Positions 1-7,835 are shown, numbered from the stretch's first letter. The stretch: 44,725 nt of DNA from Chloroflexota bacterium (GCA_003697365.1 RFGP01000063.1:1-44725); one strand, 5' to 3'. Notes: generated by a model not told the origin, from the letters alone. Translations and numbers: made by a program.

Positions 1-879
1 GACCATTGTTCCAAAACCAACAGGAACAATAATTTGTGACCACAAATCATTGCCATACATGACTGGGTATAAACGAAGCAACAGATAGATACCCGCTTTT
101 ACCATTGTTGCAGAGTGAAGATAAGCGCTCGCTGGTGTAGGAGCACTCATCGCGCCGGGCAACCAAAAGTGAAAAGGAAATTGCGCGCTTTTGGTAAAAG
201 CTCCTAGCAAAATAAGTAACAAGATAGCTGTATACCAATCATGATCAACAAGCTGCTTGGTATGAAGAATAGTAGCAAGGTCAGTGACAAATCCTGTGCC
301 GTTAATTTCAGCAACGGCAAGTCCAAGTAATACAAGTCCGCCAATAAGCGCTAAGCCACCACCACCAGTAATGATAAGCGCCTGTAAGCCACCAAAGCGC
401 GCTTCTGGGTCTTTGTCACCCTTAAAACTGATGAGCAAGAACGAGGTAATGCTTGTGAGTTCCCACATGATAAACATCGTAATGATGTTTCCGGCAATCA
501 CAAGCCCAAGCATTGCCCCTGCAAACGTCATCAGAATTGTGTTAAAGCGAGTTTGTTCATCTTTATCTTCAAAATAATAGCCTGAATAGAAAAATATGAT
601 TGCGCCGATGCCGCTGATAATTAACGAAAACAGCAAAGAAAGGCCATCAAGATAGAATGAGGCATTAATTCCTAACTCAGGCATCCATTCAATCGTGCGG
701 CTGACATTTTGGTTACCTTCTACATAAGGAAAATAACCAATAAACGCGATAAACAACAGTAACATAGCGCCTGTTGTTAGTGCTGTTTGTGCTGTTTTAG
801 GGAGCCAACGGCGCACTTCTGGAATTGCTAATAGAAGTGCAATTACAAAAGGCACTGCATTTAGAACGAGTATATCCAT
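1..879 (-). CDS. mrpA: Mrp-type Na+/H+ antiporter subunit A, N-terminal part (runs off the window)
   Basis: I translated the minus strand from the ATG at 877-879 and it stays open for 293 codons to the window edge, so the C-terminal part is missing. The protein is a chain of hydrophobic helices of the proton-pumping NuoL/MrpA family. The segment WELTSITSFLLISF (about 130 residues in) is typical of MrpA rather than NuoL, which usually has WELVGLCSYLLIGF. The conserved pump segment FTKSAQFPFHFWLPGAMSAP with its lysine, and then ASAYLHSATMVKAG, are intact. MrpA is the large antiporter subunit that exports Na+ in exchange for protons as part of the Mrp complex in the cytoplasmic membrane. The other mrp genes would lie to the left, outside the window. 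An AGGAGAG sequence lies about 17 nt before the ATG, which is farther than usual, so the exact start is a little uncertain. Confidence 0.85.
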   Translation of the reverse strand, partial: MDILVLNAVPFVIALLLAIPEVRRWLPKTAQTALTTGAMLLLFIAFIGYFPYVEGNQNVSRTIEWMPELGINASFYLDGLSLLFSLIISGIGAIIFFYSGYYFEDKDEQTRFNTILMTFAGAMLGLVIAGNIITMFIMWELTSITSFLLISFKGDKDPEARFGGLQALIITGGGGLALIGGLVLLGLAVAEINGTGFVTDLATILHTKQLVDHDWYTAILLLILLGAFTKSAQFPFHFWLPGAMSAPTPASAYLHSATMVKAGIYLLLRLYPVMYGNDLWSQIIVPVGFGTMV

Positions 880-1142
880 AATATTTTTTGTATCGCTCTC
901 CTACAATGACTTGCAGCTAATTGCCACATACATTCATACCAAGACGAATCGAGGTTAGCACTGATCAGAGTATATGTCGATGATTAAAGGCTTAGATTGT
1001 TGCTTTGCACAACGCAGGCGACGGGTACTACGACGTATTAAAAGATAGCGGTAGATACTAAAATCCATTCCTAAATACAAGCTAAGTGGAAGATGAAATT
1101 TACATGAGTTAGACTTTAATATGTTACTTCCCAACATACTTA
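880..1142. other. Intergenic stretch between mrpA and the cysM promoter
   Basis: No gene that I can support. A 60-codon minus-strand frame (955-1137) has no ribosome binding site, a biased basic composition and no family resemblance. The stretch should hold the mrpA promoter on the minus strand, but I see no convincing -35/-10 pair. Confidence 0.5.
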
Positions 1143-1151
1143 TGCTATAAT
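1143..1151 (+). promoter_or_regulatory. Extended -10 promoter (TGCTATAAT) for the cysM leader
   Basis: TGC-TATAAT is a perfect extended -10 element for the housekeeping sigma factor. There is no good -35 hexamer at the expected distance, as is common for extended -10 promoters. Transcription would begin near 1158, giving a leader of about 275 nt before the cysM ATG. The identical nine bases recur in front of tatA at 11253-11261. Confidence 0.6.
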
Positions 1152-1157
1152 GTTGTT

Positions 1158-1396
1158 ATCAAAACTGAATGTAATCAAGGGTCATCTTTTACCTAATGAT
1201 GAAATACCTTTATTGCGCTTGTTGTTGTTGTGAGAAGCAGGAGGGCATCCGCTAGAGCTCGCAACAAACACAAGCTAACCAAGTTCCTAATAGACAATTA
1301 GCTAAAAACCAGCAGCTTAAGCGTGGTATACCTCCTGCGGCAAAGCCGTAGCGTTGGATCAGACCACGCTTTTTAACACCTGCTGGTTTTTTGGTT
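1158..1396 (+). promoter_or_regulatory. Structured 5' leader of the sulfur operon, possible attenuator or riboswitch
   Basis: Two strong structures are visible. First, 1217-1234 pairs with 1258-1275: 16 of 18 positions pair with a 2x2 internal loop, and the apical part can pair further (GC/GGA with TCC/GC). Second, a nested hairpin at 1304-1391 ends in a T-run (separate entry). There is no plus-strand gene upstream whose end this could mark, because mrpA is divergent, so termination here would silence cysM and the genes after it. GTTGTGA at about 1227-1233 and GTGGT near 1321 vaguely recall T-box elements, but the GTGGT is fully paired rather than bulged. I also see no SAM-I core. The ligand, if any, is unknown. 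A stand-alone small RNA of about 235 nt is the alternative. Confidence 0.5.
1304..1396 (+). terminator. Nested terminator-like hairpin ahead of cysM
   Basis: The outer stem is 12 perfect base pairs (1304-1315 with 1380-1391). A second stem of 9 perfect pairs (1319-1327 with 1363-1371) lies inside it. An inner stem of 7 pairs including one G-U (1335-1341 with 1345-1351) has an AAA loop. The 3' arm of the outer stem ends in a run of T that continues as TTGGTTT. The structure stops only about 40 nt before the cysM start codon, as a transcription attenuator would. Confidence 0.6.
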
Positions 1397-1432
1397 TAAA
1401 TCAAGATGATTCACTGATAGATAGGAATAGTT

Positions 1433-2380
1433 ATGGTCTCGCTTATACAACAAGCTATCCAAGTAAAACACTTAACTGAGAGCATAGGGAAAACCCCACT
1501 CATTGGGTTTCAAAGAATCACAGATCACCTCCCTGCTAATGTGCAAATTTTGGCGAAAGCAGAATGGCAAAATCCGGGAGGAAGTGTTAAAGACAGAGCA
1601 GCCCTCAATATCATTACGTCAGCAATAAAAGAAGGAAAACTAGGCCCAAATATCACGTTACTCGATAGCACAAGCGGAAATACAGGCATTGCCTATGCCA
1701 TGCTTGGTGCAGTATTAGGCATTAAAGTTCATCTATTTGTGCCCGCTAATGCGAGTCCAGAGCGCATAAAAATATTACGCGCTTATGGCGTGCATCTCAC
1801 ACTTACTGATCCTTTAGAAGGATCAGATGGCGCTATTTTGGCTGTACGTCAACTTGCTGAGGCTGAACCCGACCGCTATTTCTATGCAGATCAATACAAT
1901 AACCCAGCTAATTGGCAGGCACATTACAATACCACTGCGCCCGAAATTTGGGAGCAAACACAAGGTGCTATTACACACTTTGTCGCAGGTCTAGGCACAA
2001 CAGGAACATTTACTGGAACGGCTCGTCGGCTAAAAGAATTCAATTCATCTATTGAGGCTATATCAGTCCAACCCGATTCTCCCTTTAATGGTCTAGAAGG
2101 GCTGAAGCATATTCCTACTGCCATACGTCCCGGTATTTATGATGAGACTTTGGCCGATCGAAATTTAGAAATTGGTACCGAAGAGAGCTACCAAATGGCA
2201 CGCCGACTTGCCCGTGAAGAAGGCTATTTAGTAGGAATTAGCTCAGCTACAGCGATGGTTGCAGCATTGAAGATCGCTGAAGAAGTCGCAAAAAGCGGAC
2301 GTTCAGCAACCATTGTGACCATTTTTCCTGATAACGCTTACAAGTACCTTAGCGATGCGTTCTGGACAAGTGAACTATGA
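1433..2380 (+). CDS. cysM: CysM-type cysteine synthase (PLP-dependent sulfhydrylase)
   Basis: This 315-residue fold-type II PLP enzyme has the Schiff-base lysine K53 in GGSVKDRAA, the phosphate/substrate loop TSGNTG at 80-85, and the PLP-phosphate loop GLGTTGT at 186-192. It most resembles the mycobacterial CysM branch (ITHFVAGLGTTGT, NPANWQAHY). In M. tuberculosis that enzyme uses O-phosphoserine and takes sulfur from the thiocarboxylated carrier CysO rather than from free sulfide. Arg220 of the M. tuberculosis enzyme, which recognises the phosphate, aligns by eye with K225 here, so the charge is kept. The neighbouring JAMM, CysO-like and E1 genes support the CysO-dependent route. An AGGAA at 1423-1427 precedes the ATG. 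The gene overlaps the next one by 4 nt (ATGA). O-acetylserine as substrate cannot be excluded. Confidence 0.88.
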   Translation: MVSLIQQAIQVKHLTESIGKTPLIGFQRITDHLPANVQILAKAEWQNPGGSVKDRAALNIITSAIKEGKLGPNITLLDSTSGNTGIAYAMLGAVLGIKVHLFVPANASPERIKILRAYGVHLTLTDPLEGSDGAILAVRQLAEAEPDRYFYADQYNNPANWQAHYNTTAPEIWEQTQGAITHFVAGLGTTGTFTGTARRLKEFNSSIEAISVQPDSPFNGLEGLKHIPTAIRPGIYDETLADRNLEIGTEESYQMARRLAREEGYLVGISSATAMVAALKIAEEVAKSGRSATIVTIFPDNAYKYLSDAFWTSEL

Positions 2381-2805
2381 AACTCTTGTTGCCCAACGAG
2401 CTTTACCCAAATATCGTATCTCATCTGTGTTCAACTTACCCAAACGAAGGTGGCGGCTTTTTAGTTGGCAAGATACACCAAGACGAACAACGAGTTGTTG
2501 AAGAAATTTATCCCGTTGAAAACACCTTTGCTGAACAAGAGCAATTTCATCGTTTCTTAGCAGAGAGCAGCGCTTATCAACAAATCGAAGACATGGCCGA
2601 TGCGCGCGGTTTAACATTGCTGGGCTATTATCATTCTCACCCTAATGTAGCAGCAGTTCCATCTGAATATGATCGCATTCATGCATGGCCATTTTTTGCC
2701 TATTTGATCGTCTCAATACGAAACAATCAAGCTGTTGAAGAACGCCTTTGGCAGCTTTCTCAAGATCGAAAGTCCTTCATTGAAGGCGAGCTATTGTTTA
2801 TCTAA
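2377..2805 (+). CDS. mec: JAMM/Mov34 metallopeptidase, Mec+-like
   Basis: This 142-residue protein carries a complete JAMM zinc-peptidase signature: E24 in NEGGGFLVG, then H86-S-H88 with S96 and D99 in HSHPNVAAVPSEYD. In M. tuberculosis the related Mec+ removes newly made cysteine from the C-terminal glycine of CysO, completing the CysO/CysM route. The start overlaps the cysM stop, so the two are probably translationally coupled. What makes this copy interesting is its partner: the carrier encoded next has its diglycine buried inside a longer protein. The peptidase may therefore have a second job, cutting the carrier free after Gly89, much as deubiquitinase-like JAMM enzymes process ubiquitin precursors. 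The cutting role is inference; the catalytic residues are seen directly. Confidence 0.87.
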   Translation: MKLLLPNELYPNIVSHLCSTYPNEGGGFLVGKIHQDEQRVVEEIYPVENTFAEQEQFHRFLAESSAYQQIEDMADARGLTLLGYYHSHPNVAAVPSEYDRIHAWPFFAYLIVSIRNNQAVEERLWQLSQDRKSFIEGELLFI

Positions 2806-2847
2806 AAACAACACACACAACACCTAACAATTAAGGAGAATTTTTCA

Positions 2848-3573
2848 ATGCCTACAATCAAAATTCCTACCCCGTTACGTACCTATACTGGCGGAAATGC
2901 CGAAATTGAGGTCAGTGGCAATACTGTTGCGGCTATTTTAGAGGATTTGGTCGCGCAATATCCTGATCTGAAGCAACATCTTTTCCATGAAGGTCAGCTT
3001 CGTGATTTTGTGAACGTATTTATTGGTGAAGATGATATTCGCGAACGCGATGGTATCAATACGGCCGTGCAAGCAACAGATCGTTTACGTATTATCCCTA
3101 GTATTGCCGGAGGGACAGATGAAGGCATATTAAGCCAAGTTGATCATAGCGCGATCCGCACAAATCAAGCAGCAATTATCACTCTACTGTTGTTTGCATT
3201 TATTGTGCAACTACCATTGCTTGTTGGGTTTGTTTCTTTAACGCTATTCATTGGCACAATGAATGAGCGTTTGAACTTGTTTAAGCTGCTATATCAAAGT
3301 GTTTTGCGCCCACGCGGTATTCTCAAACCTGATATTAAACCTGATAATCCTGAGCCCCATCGTTTTTCTCAAGGACTTGGTGCCACATTCACAGCCTTAA
3401 GCACGCTATTTCTAATCATAAAACTCTCAGTAATTGGGTGGGGGTTGGCATGGCTTGTTATTGTGTTAGCGGGCTTAAATTTATTCACAGGTTTTTGCGC
3501 AGGCTGCTTTGTATATTATCAACTTAGCAAACACAACGTGCGCGGATTTAACAAGCGTCCCATACGTATATAA
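2848..3573 (+). CDS. CysO/MoaD-like sulfur carrier fused to a DUF4395 membrane domain
   Basis: Residues 1-89 follow mycobacterial CysO closely from the IPTPLRTYTGG start to the SIAGG end: beta-grasp fold, FVNVFIGEDDIR, RLRIIPSIAGG. In CysO the GG is the C-terminus and is thiocarboxylated. Here the reading frame continues without a stop through TDEG and a short linker into about 140 residues with hydrophobic segments near 108-120, 122-137, 177-192 and 195-213, matching the DUF4395 family, including C217 and C220 in GFCAGCFVYY. The GG codons are at 3109-3114. The first in-frame Met after the junction is residue 138, inside the membrane domain, so separate initiation of DUF4395 is unlikely. The carrier should be a membrane-anchored precursor needing cleavage after G89. 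A strong AAGGAGA precedes the start. DUF4395 has no settled function, but here it lies beside thioredoxin and rhodanese genes. Confidence 0.88.
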   Translation: MPTIKIPTPLRTYTGGNAEIEVSGNTVAAILEDLVAQYPDLKQHLFHEGQLRDFVNVFIGEDDIRERDGINTAVQATDRLRIIPSIAGGTDEGILSQVDHSAIRTNQAAIITLLLFAFIVQLPLLVGFVSLTLFIGTMNERLNLFKLLYQSVLRPRGILKPDIKPDNPEPHRFSQGLGATFTALSTLFLIIKLSVIGWGLAWLVIVLAGLNLFTGFCAGCFVYYQLSKHNVRGFNKRPIRI

Positions 3574-3584
3574 AGAGGTATGCC

Positions 3585-3986
3585 ATGCTAGAACGATTAT
3601 TCATAGTTGTTTTCATTATTACGGCTTTCGTTGCAGCATATTATCTATTCAAATATTGGCAACTTAAGCAAGTGCAAGCACAGGCAAAACTTGGCGATGC
3701 TCTAATGAATGAAATACCCGAAGGTCAGTCAGCGATTTTGTACTTCACGGCTGAGTGGTGCAGTGTTTGCAAACTCCAACAACAACCCGCAATGCAGCAA
3801 TTTATAGCTGAAAACCCAAATGTTAAAGTCGTTACCATAGATATAGAGGTTATGCCAGAAGTAGCGCAACGATGGCATATCCTGAGTTTACCAACCACCA
3901 TCATTCTAGATAAAAAGCATGTCCCAATTGCTATGAATCATGGTGCAGTATCTGCTCGCAAACTTGCCCAACAATTGGAGAGATAG
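3585..3986 (+). CDS. Membrane-anchored thioredoxin-like protein
   Basis: The 133-residue protein begins with one membrane helix (about residues 5-22) followed by a short amphipathic stretch. A thioredoxin fold follows with the redox pair C59-S-V-C62 in AEWCSVCK, and the SLPTT segment supplies the cis-proline. With the N-terminal anchor, few positive residues before it and K23/K28 after it, the thioredoxin domain could face either side. Lys/Gln residues right after the helix favour the cytoplasm, but this is not decisive. It starts 11 nt after the carrier-DUF4395 gene and ends 6 nt before the E1 gene, so it is part of the operon. A reasonable role is to reduce persulfides or disulfides on the DUF4395 cysteines or the rhodaneses. 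That role is inferred from context only. Confidence 0.82.
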   Translation: MLERLFIVVFIITAFVAAYYLFKYWQLKQVQAQAKLGDALMNEIPEGQSAILYFTAEWCSVCKLQQQPAMQQFIAENPNVKVVTIDIEVMPEVAQRWHILSLPTTIILDKKHVPIAMNHGAVSARKLAQQLER

Positions 3987-3992
3987 ATTCAT

Positions 3993-5183
3993 ATGACAGT
4001 TTCATTAATTCACGCAACTGATGTCGAATTATCACATGAGGAAATCAAGCGCTATAGTCGGCATTTGATCATGCCAGAAGTTGGCATAGAAGGACAGAAA
4101 AAACTTAAAGCCGCTAAGATTTTATTGGTCGGTACAGGCGGACTAGGTAGCCCAACAGCCATGTATTTAGCAGCAGCTGGCATCGGCACACTAGGACTTG
4201 TCGATTATGATGTTGTCGACGTTACGAACCTACAACGCCAAATCATTCATGGTACAAAAGATGTTGGTGTCCCTAAAATAGAATCTGCTGCCTCTACGCT
4301 TGCTGATTTGAATCCTCATGTGAAAATTATCAAGCATGAAGTGCCACTAACAAGCGAGAACGCACTAGAAATCATCAAAGATTACGACATCGTTATCGAT
4401 GGCACAGATAATTTTCCTACACGATACCTCGTTAATGATGCCTGTGTAATGCTGGGCAAAGTAAATATTTACGGCAGCATCTTTCGCTTTGAGGGGCAAG
4501 TTTCCGTATTTGGTGCCGAAGATGGCCCATGTTATCGTTGCTTATTTCCTAGCCCTCCACCACCCGGCTTAGTTCCAAATTGCGCCGAAGGCGGTGTTCT
4601 AGGAATTTTGCCCGGTACCATTGGCACTTTACAAGCAACTGAAGCCATTAAAATAGTGCTTGGTATTGGAAAACCGCTTATTGGTCGATTACTGCTATAT
4701 GATGCGTTGGAAATGAGCTTTGATTTTGTCAAAGTAAAAAAGAATCCCCATTGCCCCGTCTGTGGAGAAAACCCCACAATTACAGGTCTGATAGATTATG
4801 AGCAGTTTTGCGGGATGCCTGCACATGATCACAGCCAACACACTGATCTAACACCAGAGGTAATTATCCCCGCTATTTCCGTCAAGCAACTAAAATCACG
4901 TCTTGATAGCGGAGAGCAACTCGTAATTATTGATGTACGTGAAGCACATGAGCGTGATATTAGTGCCCTTGATGTTGCTATTCATATACCCAAAGGGGAA
5001 GTCAGGCAGCGTCTTAGCGAAATTCCACACAATGTTCCAGTGGTTGTCCATTGCCGTACAGGTGGACGTAGTGGAGAAGTCGTAAAATGGCTTATGGAAG
5101 AAGGCTACACCAATGTCGTTAACCTTGCAGGAGGCATTAACGCATGGGCGCGCTTAATTGATCCAAGTATTCCTGAGTATTAA
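3993..5183 (+). CDS. moeZ: MoeZ/MoeB-type adenylyltransferase with C-terminal rhodanese domain
   Basis: In this 396-residue protein, residues 15-265 form a ThiF/MoeB E1-like domain with the nucleotide loop GTGGLG (48-53), the DYDVVDVTNLQRQ segment, and zinc ligands C180/C183 and C254/C257. Residues 290-390 form a rhodanese domain with the sulfur-carrying cysteine C354 in HCRTGGRS. The order matches mycobacterial MoeZ, which adenylates the C-terminal glycine of CysO (and MoaD) and then transfers sulfur to form the thiocarboxylate. It therefore supplies the sulfur donor for CysM here. Its substrate must end in free Gly-Gly, which the fused carrier upstream does not have until it is cut. It could also serve a MoaD elsewhere in the genome, since the window encodes a sulfite-oxidase-type molybdoenzyme. 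Confidence 0.9.
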   Translation: MTVSLIHATDVELSHEEIKRYSRHLIMPEVGIEGQKKLKAAKILLVGTGGLGSPTAMYLAAAGIGTLGLVDYDVVDVTNLQRQIIHGTKDVGVPKIESAASTLADLNPHVKIIKHEVPLTSENALEIIKDYDIVIDGTDNFPTRYLVNDACVMLGKVNIYGSIFRFEGQVSVFGAEDGPCYRCLFPSPPPPGLVPNCAEGGVLGILPGTIGTLQATEAIKIVLGIGKPLIGRLLLYDALEMSFDFVKVKKNPHCPVCGENPTITGLIDYEQFCGMPAHDHSQHTDLTPEVIIPAISVKQLKSRLDSGEQLVIIDVREAHERDISALDVAIHIPKGEVRQRLSEIPHNVPVVVHCRTGGRSGEVVKWLMEEGYTNVVNLAGGINAWARLIDPSIPEY

Positions 5184-5205
5184 TTCAAAATCTATTTTGA
5201 TACAC

Positions 5206-5237
5206 TACAAGGCGCGGAGATAAAACCGCGTCTTGTA
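5206..5237 (+). promoter_or_regulatory. 12-bp hairpin between moeZ and the rhodanese gene
   Basis: 5206-5217 pairs with 5226-5237 (12 pairs including one G-T wobble) around the 8-nt loop AGATAAAA. No T-run follows, so it is not a classical terminator. It may protect the upstream mRNA from 3' exonucleases or lower expression of the last gene. Confidence 0.45.
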
Positions 5238-5260
5238 ACTTATCTTGGAGAGAAGAAAAC

Positions 5261-5599
5261 ATGAGTAACATTCAGAATATTAGCCCCACACAGCTAAAAC
5301 AACGCATTGAGCAAGGTGAGGAATTTATACTGATTGATGTTCGTGAAGATTGGGAATTAGAAATTAGTCGTTTAGATGCAGCCCAACAAATTGTGCTCCA
5401 CACGTTACCTGAGCGCGCTGAACAAGAAATCCCTAAAGACAAGCCTGTCGTGTTTATTTGCCGTAGTGGTGGAAGAAGCCTACAGGCAGCGCTTTTTTTG
5501 GCACAAAACGGATGGGATACACAATATTTATATAACCTAGATGGGGGAATTTTGCGTTGGGCTCAAGAAGTAGACCCAACGCTGCCCACAAACTATTAA
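5261..5599 (+). CDS. Single-domain rhodanese sulfurtransferase
   Basis: A 112-residue rhodanese domain with the active-site cysteine C67 in the loop CRSGGRS, D26-V-R-E in the conserved N-terminal strand, and the closing NLDGGILRWA motif. It would carry sulfur as a cysteine persulfide, probably passing it to the MoeZ rhodanese domain or to the carrier. It has no signal peptide or membrane segment, so it should be cytoplasmic. The gene has its own good ribosome binding site (GGAGAG) and sits 77 nt after moeZ behind a hairpin, so its level may be set separately. Its last four bases overlap the end of galK on the other strand. Confidence 0.88.
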   Translation: MSNIQNISPTQLKQRIEQGEEFILIDVREDWELEISRLDAAQQIVLHTLPERAEQEIPKDKPVVFICRSGGRSLQAALFLAQNGWDTQYLYNLDGGILRWAQEVDPTLPTNY

Positions 5600-6750
5600 A
5601 CCAAAAATTCTACCGAACTGCCTGCTGTTGGTTCGCAAACATAAAATTCTGCTTGCAAGCCAGTGGCAGCAGCATATTGTTCTTTTACAGCATCCACAAA
5701 GCCTGAAACTTGCTCACGCTGAACAAGACTTACAGCACAACCGCCAAAACCACCCCCCATGATGCGCGCACCAAAGCAGGCTTGATGTTGACGCGCTTTT
5801 TCAGTGAGAATGTCTAGCTCTTGGATTGAAACCTCATAATCATCACGTAAGCTATAATGGCTATTGTTGATCAGTTCGCCAGCTTGTGTTAAGTTTTCAC
5901 TCATTAAGACATCTCGCATTTTAAGTGTGCGCTCGTTTTCTGTTACTACATGCCGAGCACGCCGCAACAGAACATCGCCTAATGTCGATGCATATTGATT
6001 CACTAAGTCCAAAGTTGCGTCTCTTAATGATTTTACCCCTAAAATTTTCGCGGCATCCTCACATTGCTGGCGACGCAAAGCATACTCAGAATCTACAAGT
6101 TGACGTGGCTTCATCGAATTGATGACAACGATACTTGCTTGCTGAGGAATAACTACTGGTTCGGTCTCTAAAGAACGACAGTCTAATAGGATAGCGTATG
6201 GCCCTTCAGGAATGGCTGAAGCCATCTGATCCATTACCCCTACTGGCACACCAGTGAATTTGTGCTCAATATCTACTGCCAACAAAGCCTTCTGTTTTTG
6301 GGTATAACGGTTGTCCCCCAAAAGTGCTAACACAGCCTCAATCGAGGCTACGCCAATTGCAGCCGAAGAGGACATCCCACCGCCAATAGGTATATCGCTA
6401 CCGATCAAAATATCTGCACCACAAGGGTTTTGCCCTTGTTGTTGCATCAGCCACCATGCCCCTCGAATATACGTTGTCCAATGAGGCCAAATTGGTTCTT
6501 GAACTTGATTAGTCGGAATACTGACAAGTTCATCACCATAATCGATTGTGAAGACACAGATTTGGTCGTCCTCACGTGGGGCCACTGCCATCCAGACCGC
6601 GCGGTTTACAGCAAGTGGCATAACAAACCCTTCGTTATAATCCGTATGCTCACCGATGAGATTTGCACGGCCGGGAGCACGTACTAAATATTGCGCGTCA
6701 TGCCCATACACTTGGGCAAAACGCGCTAATACAGTCTCACGAATTGTCAC
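5596..6750 (-). CDS. galK: Galactokinase
   Basis: 384 residues, the usual length for bacterial GalK. The three GHMP-kinase signatures are present: the galactokinase motif GRANLIGEHTDYNEGFVMP near the N-terminus, the ATP loop GGGMSSSAA around residue 123, and GARIMGGGFGGCA near the C-terminus. The catalytic-base region GVMDQMAS is also there. The enzyme phosphorylates alpha-galactose to galactose-1-phosphate, the first committed step of the Leloir pathway. It lies 27 nt downstream of galT and is probably co-transcribed with it. No galE or sugar transporter is visible in the window. Confidence 0.95.
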   Translation of the reverse strand: MTIRETVLARFAQVYGHDAQYLVRAPGRANLIGEHTDYNEGFVMPLAVNRAVWMAVAPREDDQICVFTIDYGDELVSIPTNQVQEPIWPHWTTYIRGAWWLMQQQGQNPCGADILIGSDIPIGGGMSSSAAIGVASIEAVLALLGDNRYTQKQKALLAVDIEHKFTGVPVGVMDQMASAIPEGPYAILLDCRSLETEPVVIPQQASIVVINSMKPRQLVDSEYALRRQQCEDAAKILGVKSLRDATLDLVNQYASTLGDVLLRRARHVVTENERTLKMRDVLMSENLTQAGELINNSHYSLRDDYEVSIQELDILTEKARQHQACFGARIMGGGFGGCAVSLVQREQVSGFVDAVKEQYAAATGLQAEFYVCEPTAGSSVEFLV

Positions 6751-6777
6751 AAACGTAGACTCCTTATATATATTCTG

Positions 6778-7815
6778 TTAAGAAAAACGTTCTGATGGCA
6801 ATTCTCTCAGGCGTTCCGCAGCAGATTCAGGTGTAATATCTCGCTGGGGTGTACCGAGCATTTCATAGCCCACCATAAATTTACGAATAGTAGCACTGCG
6901 TAGCAATGGCGGGTAAAAATGCGCGTGTAAGTGCCAATGTGGTTGTGGCCCACTGTTTACAGGCGCTTGATGAAACCCCATACTATAAGGAAACATTGTA
7001 CGGAACAAATTATCATAGCGAATAGTAATGGCTGAGAGCGCAGTAGCTAAGCCATCACGTTCTTCAGAAGTGAGCTCATGTAAATAAGCAACTGCACGCT
7101 TAGCAATGAGCAATACTTCAAATGGCCACACTGCCCAATAAGGCACCACGATCAGCCAATACTCATTTTCATAAACAACTCTTATTTGCTGTTGTAATTC
7201 AACTTCAACGATTTCAGAAAGTAATGTTTTTCCATGTTGCTCAAAATAAGCACGCTGTGTAACGTCTTCTTTGCTCACTTCACGCGGCAGGCGTTCTGTT
7301 GCCCAAATTTGACCATGCGGATGAGGATTAGAAGCCCCCATTGCCTGACCTTTATTTTCAAATATCTGAACATAAGTCAGCCAATCGTTTTGAGCTAAAT
7401 CAAGCGTTTGTTCTCCCCACATATCAACGACAGCTCGAATGCGCTCAACTGGCATATGCGCAAGCGTCCAATCATGACGTGGAGAGAAACAAATGACGCG
7501 ACAAATCCCGCGTTCAGGTTGCAATTGATAAAGCGGGTGACTATTGTCAATGTGACTTGTATCACCGAGTGTGGGCAATAAAGCAGGAAAATCGTTATCA
7601 AAAACAAAAACGCCATCATACTTAGGATTTTGTACGCCCCCTACTCGTGCATTGCCGGGACACAAATAGCACGTCGGATCATAGGTAGGACGTTGCTCAT
7701 CTGGAATATCCTCAACTTGGCCTTGCCACGGACGCTTGGCACGATGAGGACTTACCAAAATCCACTCATTAGTAAGCGGATTTAGTCGCCGATGTGGATA
7801 TTCATAAATTGTCAT
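6778..7815 (-). CDS. galT: Galactose-1-phosphate uridylyltransferase
   Basis: 345 residues with the hallmark NPHPHGQ at 163-169, where H167 is the nucleophile that becomes uridylylated. A metal-binding CYLC (C49, C52) near the N-terminus and the conserved C-terminal HQAPVN and [11 protein letters not shown] segments are also present. The enzyme swaps UMP between UDP-glucose and galactose-1-phosphate. The gene starts only 20 nt after the STAS gene and precedes galK, so the galactose genes may be read through from the signalling genes upstream. Confidence 0.95.
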   Translation of the reverse strand: MTIYEYPHRRLNPLTNEWILVSPHRAKRPWQGQVEDIPDEQRPTYDPTCYLCPGNARVGGVQNPKYDGVFVFDNDFPALLPTLGDTSHIDNSHPLYQLQPERGICRVICFSPRHDWTLAHMPVERIRAVVDMWGEQTLDLAQNDWLTYVQIFENKGQAMGASNPHPHGQIWATERLPREVSKEDVTQRAYFEQHGKTLLSEIVEVELQQQIRVVYENEYWLIVVPYWAVWPFEVLLIAKRAVAYLHELTSEERDGLATALSAITIRYDNLFRTMFPYSMGFHQAPVNSGPQPHWHLHAHFYPPLLRSATIRKFMVGYEMLGTPQRDITPESAAERLRELPSERFS

Positions 7816-7835
7816 TGAACTTATGCCTTGCTTAA

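Noticed and set aside
955-1137. 60-codon minus-strand reading frame between mrpA and cysM
   Set aside because: No ribosome binding site, odd composition, no recognisable fold; its start lies right beside the cysM leader promoter.
1158-1396. T-box, SAM-I riboswitch or 6S RNA
   Set aside because: T-box: the GTGGT is fully paired, not bulged, and no clear specifier loop is seen. SAM-I: only scattered matches (TTATCAA, GATGAAA) without the core. 6S: two separate hairpins rather than one long closed rod with a central bubble.
3105-3125. Internal ribosome binding site (GGAGG) at the CysO/DUF4395 junction giving a separate DUF4395 start
   Set aside because: The GGAGG simply encodes Gly-Gly; the ATG just after it is out of frame and reaches a stop after four codons, and no in-frame start follows before residue 138.
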